Of a stretch of 64,000 nucleotides of DNA, positions 36,111-47,626 are shown piece after piece (position 1 is the stretch's first letter; each line of letters begins with the position of its first letter). The notes under the pieces are model-generated. The model searched no databases and was not told the DNA's origin. It was given only the letters and a program-made list of their open reading frames with translations. This DNA comes from Stictocephala bisonia. Taxonomy: Eukaryota > Arthropoda > Insecta > Hemiptera > Membracidae. The DNA lies in the NCBI GenBank assembly GCA_035578905.1, contig JAQJVL010000158.1:171001-235000 (forward strand). The letters run 5' to 3'. Both the position numbers and the translations under genes were made by a program.

Positions 36111-36153
36111 TATTCTAGATTTGTCCTCACAGACAATCTAGAATAGGGGGCCA
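36111..36153. repeat. Hairpin, 14 bp with one bulge
   Basis: TATTCTAGATTTGTC and GACAATCTAGAATA pair around CTCACA. It adjoins the MITE-like element that follows. Confidence 0.6.
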
Positions 36154-36164
36154 TCCCTCTAGGG

Positions 36165-36591
36165 TATAAGAGGCCATCCCTAAATTACGCAACGCCTTTA
36201 GGGGGGAGGGGGGGGGGGGTCCGGCAGCGTTATACACCGTTACGAGGGATGGTGAGGGGTTTCTGCGCAGCGTACGTAACAATTAAACCTCATCAATTTG
36301 TTTGAATTCATTGACAAAATTTGATCGTTTTTCCCAAAACTAAAAGATTTTAAAGTAAGTAATATGCTCCCCCCATTAGAAAAAAAGCGGAAAAATCAAA
36401 ACAATGACTATCATAAGTCATAATATGCATTAAAATGGATTACAACAATTAGAGGGGGGTTGGTGACAGCGTCACGTAATTTTTGAGGGGGATTAGGTAT
36501 TCCCGTTACAAGTCTGTTACACAGGGGGGAGGGGGTGTGAAAAGCATCATTTTAGCGTTACCGTAATTAAGGGACAACCCCTAAGATAACG
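36165..36591. mobile_element. MITE-like element with G-rich ends (~425 bp)
   Basis: The left end AGGCCATCCCTAAATTACGC and the complement of the right end (GGTTGTCCCTTAATTACGG) are imperfect inverted repeats. Long G-runs (for example GGGGGGGGGGG at about 36210, GGGGGGAGGGGG at about 36525) sit just inside both ends. There is no coding content. The G-runs could form quadruplexes. Confidence 0.6.
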
Positions 36592-37660
36592 CGTGACATG
36601 TCTGGTAAGTTCGCAAGTTGTTGTAACTGTGTTACATACAATTGGAACAAATACAAGAGGGACTTGGAAGGGTTCCAAACGGTATATGGAGCAGCTGGGC
36701 TTGCCTGCACCGGGCTTACACATAAGCCCTTCTTACTACATAACGTCCCTCCGTAAAGACCGGCGTCAGACACAACAGACACGCAAACAGCAATAAAAAC
36801 ACTCTTCCACCATGGATTTAAAAATTTATCTACAAACTAATTATGTGTATTATCCTAATTAAAGAATATTCTCAAATTGCCATGTACTACAAAGTAAATA
36901 ATCCTTAAAAAGGTTAAAACAGAACTTTTCTGGTTATGTTTTAAACGATATTAATTACATTTAACACTATTTTTTTATTATTAAAAATTCTGAGTAAATA
37001 ATGATGGAAACAATAAAAACAATTACAATAAAATAAGTCAATATTTGCCTAATTTTCTTCTCTCAAGAATCTAGAGCTGTAAATTATTATACTAAATTGA
37101 TTTCCTTAACACGGTTAAGTTTTACTGAGAACTATTAAAACCATTTTATCTTGTTGTAACAGGTTTCCTAATAAGTACTTGGAAAAAAGTACAATAGAAC
37201 GAAAATTATTCACGAATTTGTTCAAAACGTGCCTTCAAACCCAAATACAGGTAAAAAGACGGAGTATCGAGTCAAATTTGTTTTTTTTTTATATAATTAC
37301 TTAAGATTATATAAATTTAACTCCTTAATGTGATACTGTTATCAAAGTTAAGCTTGTAGTATAGAAAATAATATTTCGGATTTAAATTAAAAAATATGTG
37401 TAGTTAAAAAAGCACAATAAATAAAAACCAATTTGACTTCCAGCACCAGTAAACAAAAATGGGGACATGTAAACATGTTTTCAGGTGGGTTTCAGCACGC
37501 ACGGAAGAACAACTGATGGCGCAGTGCTGTTGCCCAGCTACTTGGGAACTGTGCATGGGAGATTGTAGGCGATAGGTTCTATGCTCGGTTCTCTTAATAC
37601 CGACACGGCGTCCGCGCGATGGTTGTCATCAACTAATTCTTCTTATACTACTAGAGAAGT
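36592..37660. other. AT-rich sequence, nothing identified
   Basis: A modest GC-richer patch at 37490-37620 has no supported exon. Confidence 0.35.
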
Positions 37661-37664
37661 CTGG

Positions 37665-37960
37665 AGTGTCCGTGTTGAATGGTAGTCAAGGTTCGGATGT
37701 TGTGTAGGGAAGAGAACTGAGTATCAGACTTGTCAGTTAGCTGAAAATCAGACCAACACTACGTGATTCGGATTCCACGTAAAGCTGTAGGTCCCATAGT
37801 TGCCCTGGCTATTGGGCTATTAATAAATAGTCCTTTCTGAGCTAAGTCGAACTCAGACAGTAACAATGACTAAATTCGTTCATCTACACTCATCACACTC
37901 CTCATATTCGTCCATTTCTCTACGATCGGCGTCTTAGAGATGAATAATGAATAATAATGA
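37665..37960 (+). repeat. Dispersed retroposon-like 3' sequence, copy 2
   Basis: This closely matches 46110-46320 (GATTCGGATTCCACGTAAAG, GGGCTATTAATAAATAGTCC, CTCTACGATCGGCGTCTTAG) and more weakly 6660-6860. It ends in a ATGAATAATGAATAATAATG tail. Likely the 3' end of a non-LTR element or SINE. Confidence 0.6.
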
Positions 37961-38104
37961 ACAAACAACGCTGTGAACATGTCTTAAAACTGACGTGCAG
38001 TCTTTTTAGAATTTTACTATAAAGACGTAAACTAAACAAAAGTAGCAACACCAAGTGCAAAAAATGTCATGAACACTGATGTATTAACTTTTGTACAAGT
38101 ATAA

Positions 38105-38600
38105 ATATACTAGCTAACAACCCTTTACGCTACGGGGCGGCTCTTTACGCTTGCTCGGCCTGCCCTCCGTGATTCTCTCTAAACCATCACATCAATAAAA
38201 AGCTCAGCCTGCTGCCATTATTCACATACATAACAAAGTTTTATAATCTAGTAACCCCTATAAATCTACTTTAGGGGGGGGGGTGCAAAGTAGTGCAATC
38301 ATTTAAACATTTCACAGTGAAAACCAAATCAGACAAGCCTTTATGCCATATCTATGCTTTTTATATAAGCTGTTTGAAATAAATTATTAAATCAATACCC
38401 ATGAAATACTCTTAAGGAAACGTTAAGGGGATTTTTCCACCCTTTAGAAATGGAATTTCAAGAAATCCTTTCTTATTGGGTCTCAATTGTACAATAGGTA
38501 ACTTCCTCTAAAGTTAATCAAAATGTGTTTGGTGGTTCCGGAGTTTCGTCATCATGAGTGAGTAAGTCGTTTTTGGATTATATATACATTAGATAGAAGT
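38105..38600 (+). repeat. Dispersed repeat, 'CTAGCTAACAACCC' to 'ATATATACATTAGATAG' type
   Basis: The start (ATACTAGCTAACAACCCTTT with a CG-rich segment) and the end (GGTGGTTCCGGAGTTTCGTC, AGTCGTTTTTGGATTATATA, ACATTAGATAG) are typical of a non-coding dispersed repeat common in insect genomes. I cannot assign its class. Confidence 0.4.
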
Positions 38601-39242
38601 AAATATTATTACCAATATGAAATATACAAGTCATGGTTGTTATAATTCTGAGTTAAGCCTACCTACCAGTTTTTACCTACTAAAAATAACTATAGATACA
38701 TAAACCAAACATAATCAGGACGGAGTACGAAACTATCTTTCAACATTCCTTGTTGAATAGACATTTATTTAGTGCCTGGCCAAATACGTTGTTGCATTAC
38801 ACATCTACTGAGCCATATAATAAATCCGTAATTCAATTAATTTTAACTGCAAAAGCCTTACACTTAATGACAGAGCCCCATTCAATTACCTTAGACAATT
38901 ACTGTAGTGGTCTCTTTTATTGAGTCATAAAGTTTATGTTTAAGAACTTTAACTAAATGGATTTTATTATCACAAGGAAATAAAATCTTTTGATCGAAAT
39001 TTTGAGAATTTAAAAATTTTTCAATTTGATATCAGCTATGAGCAAAAAAGATATTGTTTTCGTCAATCTAATGAGTCAAGAACATTTAATGAGAAAAAAT
39101 TAAGCGTGCAACAGTTTACTGTATTGATTATACTTACGAAAATCGTCATAAAAAAAAAATAAAGGTACAAAGTGTATCGGGCTAAACGGCCTTTTATTAA
39201 CAAGGGGAATAAAATAATAACTTTATTTAAACTGCAAATGTA

Positions 39243-39701
39243 CAAGTTGGTCTAAAAATACATTTTAGGGTCCTCTGAACTCAAAAAAGTGTTTTTTTTC
39301 GAAAAAATGTTTGATTTCTGTCCGTATGTGCGTCTGTGTGTATGTGCACTTCGCTAAAGACAAACGGATGATTAGATTTTTATGAAATTTGGTATATATG
39401 TGTATTTAGCCAACATCTACACACCAATTTTTTACCATTTGTTTTAATTTCCATGGACAAAAAACACACAAAAATTAAATTTTATCCAAAACGGCTCTAA
39501 TTATTTTGAGAAAATTTTCAGGAAAGTTGTGAATTACAATTTAAAATATTTTTTAACAACCGCATGTTTCTAACTTGAATAGTTTTTATTGAAAAAAAAT
39601 TGGGAATCGAACTGGTAATTTTCTAAGTTGAGATTTTTTAGTGTTTAATGTGGGGGAAAGTTTATGCCTATTCTTTGAAAACATTTATTTGACACCACGT
39701 A
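39243..39701 (+). repeat. Dispersed AT-rich repeat 'ACAAGTTGGTCTAAAAAT', copy 3
   Basis: Related along its length to 16690-17150. Its right end GACACCACGTAA resembles the terminal GACACCCCGTAA of the composite element at 22470-23630, so both probably share one terminus type. Confidence 0.65.
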
Positions 39702-40312
39702 ATACATTATTAATATTTCATCTCTGGCGTTGATGGCCCTCCCGTTTTATACAAGAAAACGATTTGAAGTGGAGAATTAAAGGAAAAGGCTAAAGATGTA
39801 ATAATTGTACCTTTTTATTTCTAAATTTATTAATACATCGATATTATTATAAGTACTAATAAGCATTACGCGTGGATTACATTACAGTCTTAGAGAGATT
39901 TTATCGTTCTTTGATGAACCTATCTAAAGCAAGGACAAGGACTACTTACTAGCAAACTATTGCTCGGATTATATTATATTTAAATACACTGTATTTGTCA
40001 GAAGCGTATCATATTAAAGCATTAATAATGTCTAAACTATTTACCTAAATAAAGCCTATAGACAATGTCTAACAGATTAGCATACGATGAAACGATGCGT
40101 GAGGACTGGCTAATGGAAAGTGAACAACGAGATAAACATAAGTACAAGTAGAGGAACTCGCTCACGTGAATCTGGACTCCTGTCTCCCGTGTAACAAAAT
40201 ACAGGGTGGCCACTATTGGGATCTCAAAAATTACTAATTTTACAGCAAACTTTAAATGGGGAACTTAACCTCATTTTTTATGATCATTACAATTACGTAG
40301 TTCAAATTTTAA

Positions 40313-41137
40313 CCCTAAACTGGTGGCCCTATTTTTGTCACTTATCTGGTGACGTTAGGTCTGCCAGACCCAGTAGTTTTTATTTTTGTTTACAAATAGT
40401 TTAAGAGATGTATATATTTTTTAATTTTCTATGATTTCGGGTACTAATCACAATGAAAAGAAAAATTATCTAATAAAATTTTAATTGATAAATTTTATTT
40501 AAAATTTAAAAAGAACTATGAACAAAATGTCTGAGTCAAAAACATAGGTGAATACTTTTTTATACACAGTTTTCACCTTTAGTTTTTTTTAAACTAGAGA
40601 AAGATTTTTGTAAGATTTTTTTAAACAACTGATTATTGTAGTCCTTAAAAAAGGTACAGATAAAAAATTAAATCATACATAACAATTTTGTGCATTTTCA
40701 AATATTATCTTTTTAGGCTGTCTTTATTTGAACACTTTCAGTCATTGTCATCACATTCAGCACACAAACTTGCTCTACACTCGAAACAGTAAGATTGATT
40801 GCAGGATTTGCAAATGAATTGAGTTTTTCTGTATTTTCCCTTTGGACACAGCCCACATCTTTTTCCTTTTTCGACATTTTGTAAAATCACTACATCTACA
40901 AAAAATGTCACGTAATTGGTGATCCTGGGTCTGGGATACCCAAGTCGAGGTTCAATTCTCAATATTCAATGCATACAGAACACAATGACTTTGAAAACCA
41001 CTGACAGTTGCTCAGCATGCACTAACTTGAGACTTGAGAGTACTGAGAAGTGGGAGGGGAAACCCTAAAGCAGGTAGCGAACAGAACAAAATGAAAATTC
41101 CCTTGGGTCTCCCAGACCCAGGGTCTCCGGTTAAGGG
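40313..41137. mobile_element. piggyBac-type element, deletion copy (825 bp)
   Basis: Exact TTAA duplications (40309-40312 and 41138-41141) flank the terminal motifs CCCTAAACTGGTGGCCCT and, on the minus strand, CCCTTAACCGGAGACCCT. Subterminal GGTCTGCCAGACCCAG and GGGTCTCCCAGACCCAGGG words lie at the two ends. The only coding remnant is the Cys-rich C-terminus of the transposase. The opposite arm of the host foldback element shows the uninterrupted target (AAATTTTAAAATTC). Confidence 0.85.
40738..40962 (-). pseudogene. piggyBac transposase C-terminal Cys-rich domain (fragment)
   Basis: On the minus strand the frame ends in GKRCGLCPKGKYRKTQFIC, then KSCNQSYCFECRASLCAEC and DDND. This is the ring-like cysteine-rich DNA-binding tail of piggyBac transposases (C-x2-C, C-x2-C, C-x2-C, C-x2-C spacing). 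About residues 1-25 of the frame are unlikely to be original, and the catalytic DDD core is absent. It recognises terminal repeats in active family members; here it is a relic. Confidence 0.8.
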
Positions 41138-42652
41138 TTAAAATTCAGTCACCACTTTCCAAAATGGCGGTCAACTTTAAGATTTCTTATGGGAACCCCT
41201 ATTTTTATTTTTTATTTAGGATTTACTAGTAAATCTAAGACCTTTTTAATTCTTGATATTATTTTAATATATTTAACAGTTTAGCCGCTAGGAGCGCTAA
41301 AGTTTAGGAAATTCTTATCAATAATTTAGCCTACTAAAGATGCATGTTTTACCATTTAAAAATAATAAAGCTTAACTCAAGAGAGCACTATTTTTATTTA
41401 ATTAAATGTTATAAACCTGTTGCAGTTCCACAATACATTATTTTATAAAAAAATATTGAAAACTACATCAACGCAATAACTGCGTATTGTGTAAGTGCAA
41501 GTACAGTACTACATGAAGTAATAAATACATTAAGTAACAGTGAAGTAGCCCAATGATTAGTAATGCATGAATACAGTATTATATCACATGGTTATGATAT
41601 CACAACAATATCACATCATTGTTACTAAGCAACGATCAGCTGTTTCATTGTTGCAAATGTTTACTTTGGTTTTACGTCATCTAACCAATTAATTGCTGTT
41701 ATTACAGGAGTATAAACTGTTTACCGTCGTCTGTTGTAGTTTTTATAACTGATTGAGCAGACTTCAATATAACTAAATATTTTAAAGATACAGCTAAACA
41801 AAACTATTTCAAGTTGACATGTACTCAAAGAAACAAAACTAATTTATTTATTATTAAAAACTACAACATGCGACGGTTGACAGTAGAGATTAGGGTAACA
41901 GAGAAATTAATAAGTTAGATGAGGAAAAACCAAAGTGAAAATTTGAAACAATGAAACAGCTGATTATTGCCAAGCAACACAATAATTTTGTATTGTTTCA
42001 TATTGTATTCATTTATTACTTATTATTACTTCTTATACTGTACAAGGTATTTCAATATTTTTTTATAAAATATTTGTGGAAACGCAACAGGTTTTTAACA
42101 TTTAAATAAATAAAAATAATGCACTCTGAGTTAAGCTTTACTATTTATAAATGGTAAAACATACCTTTTTAATAAATTGTTAATATAAGAATTTCTGAAA
42201 CTTTCGGCGCTCCTAGCGACTAAACGGTTAAGTATATTAATTAAAATTATATCAAGAATAAAAAGCCTTAGAATTACTAGTAAAACTTAAATCCAAAATA
42301 AAAATAGGAGTTCCCTTAAGAAATTTCAAAGTTTTTCAAGACCGCCTTATTGGAAAATGGCGACCGAATTTTAAAATTTAAACCACGTAATTGTAATGAA
42401 CATAAAAAATGAAGTAAAGTTCCCCATTTAAAGTTTGCTGAAAAATTAGCATTTATTGAGATCCCAATTATGGCCACCTTGAGTTGATCACTCTGTATAC
42501 TTACTTATTTAGTGCTCTGTAAGTGTCAACACATATTTGATATATTTTGATATTCTTGTTTAAAAATATTGAAAAATGTGGTTGATAAACAAGATAACAA
42601 TTATTGAATAGACTCTTATAAACTCTATTGTTGAGTTAACCCTAGTAAGACA

Positions 42653-42756
42653 CACTGGAGTGTGACACACCACACACCCCATGAACACAGTGGAGTGTGA
42701 CACACCACACACCCCATGAACACAGTGGAGTGTGACACACCACACACCCCATGAAA
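42653..42756. repeat. 3 x ~36 bp subterminal tandem repeat
   Basis: Units GGAGTGTGACACACCACACA plus CCCCATGAACACAGT are nearly identical. They lie just inside the left end of the TTAA-flanked element, where piggyBac-type transposases commonly bind. Confidence 0.85.
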
Positions 42757-43324
42757 ATTTCATTTTCATTTTACTCTATTACTTATTGAGAGAGTATTTA
42801 TTCCTTCCGTGTAAATTCAGTTAGCACTACTGCCTTTAGGTTCCATTGACTGTCAGTGTTTGTACTGCTTTCTGTGAGTCACCAACTAACTTTATTTTCT
42901 AATTGGGATGTCTGACACTCCAGTGTGTCTTTTATGTTACAATTTTCGATTCTAGTGCTTATAGTTTTATGCATTTTCTTATTGGTGTTATAGATACCAA
43001 AACATGAAAATAATAATAATTTAACCTTTTACTTGAAGAAAGGGAACATTCTACCCACAAACATAGAAATTATGCAGAAATATCTAGAACATTCTCGTAG
43101 TATAATAATTTATATTTGATGAACTTTGTCCGCCTGGCTAAGATATTTATATGTATTTTTTGTTTTATTTTGTATTTAGTAACAAATATGACTTGCTTAA
43201 ACTAGTTTAATATTGTTTTTATCCCAATATTTTAATTTGTTGATATTTCTGAACGATCTTATTACTAGCTACATATTTTGTTACGATAATTGACTTCTAT
43301 TTTAAAAGTGAACCAAAATGCTTT

Positions 43325-43372
43325 ATTACACTACCACTGTACGTGTGTGTGCGGGTGGGTGGGTCATACACG
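43325..43372. repeat. Minisatellite locus 5, single unit
   Basis: ACTACCACTGTACGTGTGTG plus CGGGTGGGTGGGTC is one unit of the family seen in the large arrays, here unamplified inside a TTAA-flanked element. Confidence 0.7.
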
Positions 43373-43859
43373 TAATAATGGCCCATTCAACCAAATTTAG
43401 AGTATACAGATTGAACTAACCACCCTAAGAGCACATAAACCATTATGGCCACAGAGAAAAAAAGAAACAGGTCACTTTCTTATGACCACAGCAAACGCCT
43501 CAGTGGCAGTTATAAATGATAAAAAGGGTTTAATTCAAGTATTTGTTATTACAGAGAAGTCAATTTATTATTTAAGATGTAACATGTCCAAAAAAGTACA
43601 AAATTAAAATAGTTATGCGGTTTATATAAATGGGGTATGATACACCCCAGTGTGTCCTTTGTGTCACGAAAATTAAGTGTGTCTAACCAGGGTTAATAAA
43701 CAGCTAACACTCAAACAACGTCAAATACAGCGATTGAGGGAAAATTGCCATAGTTAAAAGAAGAAAAATGCACGTATTTATTATATAATGATACCATATT
43801 AGACAGTGAATAGTAGTGAATCAGAGAAAAACTATTTAGGGAAACGTGTAAATTGATTT

Positions 43860-43960
43860 GGATCACAAAGAAAGAAGAAACAGAGGTCGCGTCTAATAGT
43901 GTGCTGCATGGGTGTCGAGTACAGAACTTGGTGTGTCGAGGAGTTATTGCCATGGTGGAA
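43860..43960 (+). repeat. Dispersed repeat fragment shared with 54505-54600
   Basis: Both contain AGAAGAAA..ACAGAGGTCG, AATAGTG.GCTG.ATGGGT and GAACTTGGTGTGTCG. It may derive from a retroelement coding tail, but the family is not recognised. Confidence 0.35.
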
Positions 43961-44124
43961 AGCTAAGGCAGCAACATAGTCTGTCACATCTTCTCATACC
44001 TACAACTTAAATGGCTCGATGTAGCTTTCTGACTGCAGACCAATTAAAATTTTTATTTTTTTACTCTTATTAATAAAATGACAATATTAACATGGCTTTT
44101 GGATCTTGATCCAAACATATATAC

Positions 44125-44868
44125 AGGATGGAAAAAAATATGGAACCTCTTTCACATCAACATTATTTGTTTCCATAGATAATTTGACAATTAAATTTTT
44201 TAAATAATTTTGTTCCATAAAGTACAATACAAGTAAACGTCACACAACACAAATTAATTACAATATAAGCACAAAATGCACAAATATATTACAATACAAG
44301 TACAAAATGCACGAATATTAAAGTGAGCGTGGTTCACCGAAATCGATCACCATAATATTCGTGCATTTTGTACTTGTATTGCAATATATTTGTGTATTTT
44401 GTGCTTATATTCCAATAAATTTGTGTTATGTGACGTTTACTTGTACTGTATATGTACCAACACGTATTATGCTTAATAAAAATCTATTCCATAGAGTATA
44501 TTTTTTTATTAGAATAATTTACTTAAAACCGTTAAATAGCGGAGAAATAATATTGTTCAAATTAGTTTCTTTAAAATTCAAATGACCGTTACTCTAGAAA
44601 GGATAGACCTTTCGAAGTCCGGTTTGCGGCAAATAATTTCTCTTGAATAGACCTTTCATTTGATCCCAAACTCGACTTAGGCTTACGTTGAAGATTTTCG
44701 TTCAACTCCTCATGGGCCGTCCCTCTGAAAAGATGAAATGTCGCTAATGGCGTCAGAAAGTTGGTTCTTTGTAACCATGATCATGTACAAGATTCAACTT
44801 TTACAAGTGAAGTCATACACAAGTTGTGAAAGCGTTTCCATATTTTTTCCACCCTGTATATATCTCAC
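44125..44868. mobile_element. TIR element 'CAGGGTGGAAAAAATATGGA', interrupted copy
   Basis: The left end ACAGGATGGAAAAAAATATG and the complement of the right end (ACAGGGTGGAAAAAATATGG, then AAACGCTTTCAC) are inverted repeats. The interior matches 54853-55312, except for an insertion at 44225-44486 that is the palindromic retroposon. No protein is encoded. Confidence 0.75.
44225..44486 (+). mobile_element. Palindromic retroposon, copy B (nested insertion)
   Basis: The element is flanked by TTCCATAAAGTA (44213-44224) and TTCCATAGAGTA (44487-44498), a 12 bp duplication with one change. The uninterrupted paralogue at 54.9 kb has this sequence once. The 3' end reads CACGTATTATGCTTAATAAA. The left arm lacks the central part of the palindrome, so the hammerhead-like core (GAAATCGATCACCA, 44338-44351) survives only in part. 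Confidence 0.75.
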
Positions 44869-44971
44869 CTTTTTAAAATTAACAAATGGTAGCTGACAAC
44901 AAACCATACGGTATATATACCCCCAAAAACCTCTTCTTTCGTTCTCTTTCCCTCCTATTTCACACATCGGT

Positions 44972-44980
44972 ATATATATA

Positions 44981-45032
<52 letters not shown>
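44972..45032. repeat. (TA)n microsatellite
   Basis: About 25 TA repeats with one interruption near 44981. Confidence 0.95.
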
Positions 45033-45320
45033 TACATCGATGGTTCCATATTCGCTTCAAACATCGACAGCAGACTCTGGTGCAAGGGACGTAACGAATC
45101 TGCTCATCTACTTCCGTCCCATATCGAGCAACGTGTGTTTGATATGCCAGAGCTATCAAACGGCCTACAATTCTAACTACTGTACCACTAGGGCGTTCGC
45201 CCTCGTTGCGACCATACAAACGACCTCTGCATCTTCATTCTCTGTTCATATCTCTGGGAGACGTACATTGCGATACGAGTACACAATAATTGAAACTACT
45301 GCCATCGAATTTTAGAAAAT
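45033..45320 (-). other. GC-richer segment with open frames, origin unknown
   Basis: Both strands are open for 60-90 codons. The minus strand reads IVGRLIALAYQTHVARYGTE and the plus strand QTSTADSGARDVTNLLIYF. I recognise neither. It may be a repeat fragment. Confidence 0.2.
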
Positions 45321-45640
45321 ATCATGAAAAAGCCAAATTCAGGTACAAATGAATCAACCCGGTGAGAAAATGAAAATATAGTACGCACAATAGAATAGCG
45401 AAGTGGTTAATATCTATACTTTTAGGAAATTACGTTCGCTCTAGTGGAAAATTCAGCATTGAGTGTGGAAAATTTACTACCTATTGAGGAGAGAGGTAAA
45501 ACAGTTGCACAAGCCAAGTAACAGGAGAGCGAAGCAAATTATTATTGACCTTGGATAAGATTCTATTTAATGACGGATCTGAGGATGTAAACATTGTTCT
45601 ACTGCATTGTGTCGATGGAATTAATTTGTTACGTAACATA

Positions 45641-46020
45641 GTCGTTGAAGTTGAGGAACCTGGCCGGGAATGTCGGCATCAACTATTCACTTGACATTCA
45701 CCAAACACCAACGGTAATGGGCCACATACTGCTTCAGTAAGTCGCCATACAAGTCGTTAAAGTTGAGGAATGTCGGTATCAACTCTTCACTTGACATTCA
45801 CCAAACACCAAAGGTAATGGGCCACGTACTGCTTCAGTAAGTTGCCATACAAGTTGTTAAAGTTGAGGAACCTGGCTGGGAATGTCGGCATCAACTCTTC
45901 ACTTGACATTCACCAAACACCAAAGGTAATGGGCCACGTACTGCTTCAGTAAGTTGCCATACAAGTTGTTAAAGTTGAGGAACCTGGCCGGGAATGTCGG
46001 TATCAACTCTTCACTTGATA
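45641..46020. repeat. Tandem array, 3.4 units of ~102-111 bp
   Basis: Units contain GTTAAAGTTGAGGAACCTGG, GGAATGTCGG.ATCAACT and GGTAATGGGCCACGTACTGC. One unit lacks CCTGGCCGGG, which accounts for the length difference. Confidence 0.85.
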
Positions 46021-46109
46021 TTCAGAGAAGATAAAAGATTCATTCGTTGAAGAGGCCTGAGATTAACAATAGCATTTTGTAAACAAGAGCAAGCATTCAT
46101 TGGACTGGA

Positions 46110-46320
46110 CATATAATTATAATTACGTGGTTCGGATTCCACGTAAAGCTGTATGTTCCATAGTTGCCCTGACTATTGGGCTATTAATAAATAGTCCTTT
46201 CTAAGCTAAGTTGAACTCAGATAGTAACAATGACTACACCCGTTCATTTTCACTCATCACATCATTCAACCCTCATATTCGCCCATTTCTCTACGATCGG
46301 CGTCTTAGACATGAATATAC
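46110..46320 (+). repeat. Dispersed retroposon-like 3' sequence, copy 3
   Basis: Nearly identical to 37750-37945 over ~190 bp. It abuts minisatellite locus 6. Confidence 0.6.
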
Positions 46321-46361
46321 AAGATACACGTACAGAAACAAGTTTTGTAACAACTGACAGT

Positions 46362-46645
46362 GCCACTGCCACTGTACGTGTATGGGTGGGTCAATGCCAC
46401 TGTACGTGTATGGGCGGGCGGGTGGGTCAATGCCACTGTGCGTGTATGGATGGGTCAATGATGGGTCAATGCCACTGTACGTGTATGGGCGGGCGGGTGG
46501 GTCAATGCCACTGTACGTGTATGGGCAGGTGGGTCATCACCACTGTACGTGTATGGGTGGACGGGTAAGTCAATGTCACTGTACTGTATGGGCGGGCGGC
46601 TGGATCAATGCCACTGAACCTGTATGGGTGGGCGGGTGGGTAAAG
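46362..46645. repeat. Minisatellite array 6 (G-rich on plus strand)
   Basis: Seven to eight units of CCACTGTACGTGTATGGG plus CGGGCGGGTGGGTCAATG, with some shortened units. Same family and orientation as arrays 1 and 4. Confidence 0.85.
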
Positions 46646-47620
46646 GAAATCAAAGTAAATCATGGATAAATAATGAGATGCCATTCATCAAATCTATTTT
46701 TAAATTTCATTGGTATTGTTAAAATGGACAAATTATAATATAAAATATACAAAGTTTAGTTTATTTTGTTCATTCACTTGATATAGAAAATGTAACATAG
46801 AAAAAAATTATAAATTTCTGATGCAGCAGCCATATTTGAACCATGACGGTGGATTTTGCTATCTAGTTATGACGAACTAGATAGCAACGAATATAATTAT
46901 GAACTCACGTGTACAAACATCCCTTAAACAAACTATATTAGTTGTAGTTCGGACTGACATATACATAAATGTCGTGTTCTGTAGGGGTGTCAGGATTGGC
47001 GTTCCAAAAATTACCTCATCGCCTAACGAGCCTCCTCAACGGAAGGTAGCAGAGTTACGATAATCAAGAGATATTTTTGAAAGGGTAAATGTAAAACAGT
47101 CCTGTTGCACCGTACCACTCGACCTTGAAGTTATCGACGACGACCTATGGTCCTTGACACCCTCTCCTTTAATGACTCTTCAAGTCACCCACATTGTTCA
47201 CTTCACAGCATAAATTACACCAGATCTTTAACTTCATTAGACCAGCTCACAAAGAAATTTCTGTACCTATTCGGATGTGATTTCCTTTTTGACAACTCTC
47301 CTGGCTTCAGCGTATAATTTTATATATCATTGGAAAGGTGTAAACTGCATCATTACACAAGATGCAGACACTCACAGTTAACTTTAATGCGAGAGTGAGT
47401 AAGAACCCGCTAGTGTGGGAGTCACAACAAGTCATATGTCATCAGTACATTGGAACTCAATTTGAATAGAATGATGTATCGGTGTTTTGGTTGAAGAGAA
47501 CTGTCTGATGGCGTCATGAGAGCTGTTGAAGAGAGCGGATTATGAACCTTTCTCTAACAGATAAATCAATTACTAAAAAAAGGATTTTTTAAATTTTGAT
47601 ATTTGCGTTGCACAACTTTC
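46646..47620. other. Mixed sequence with a 12 bp hairpin
   Basis: TGCTATCTAGTT (46857-46868) pairs exactly with 46875-46886 around ATGACG. Otherwise I see no gene or element boundary. Confidence 0.45.
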
Positions 47621-47626
47621 ATTTAA

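Larger units (their letters stand above)
40203..42480. mobile_element. Large foldback element (arms ~650 bp) interrupted by a piggyBac remnant
   Basis: The left arm (40203-40308 plus 41142 to about 41757) pairs with the right arm (about 41855-42480) almost throughout. Landmarks are AGGGTGGCCACTATTGGGAT at the left end and its complement at the right end, CAGCAAACTTTAAATGGGGA, CGCTAGGAGCGC and TTGTTTCATTG. The spacer is only about 100 bp. No protein is encoded. Removing the insertion gives an element of about 1.45 kb. Confidence 0.8.
42640..43692. mobile_element. Second TTAA-flanked piggyBac-type element, non-coding (1053 bp)
   Basis: TTAA duplications lie at 42636-42639 and 43693-43696. The ends are CCCTAGTAAGACACACTGG and, on the minus strand, CCCTGGTTAGACACACTTAA. 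Repeated subterminal GACAC..CAGTGTGTC words occur at both ends and internally near 42910. No transposase remains. It contains one isolated unit of the dispersed minisatellite (43325-43372). Confidence 0.75.

Noticed and set aside
36180..36240. Telomere or rDNA-type G-rich tract
   Set aside because: G-runs sit just inside both ends of an inverted-repeat element and have no regular telomeric period.
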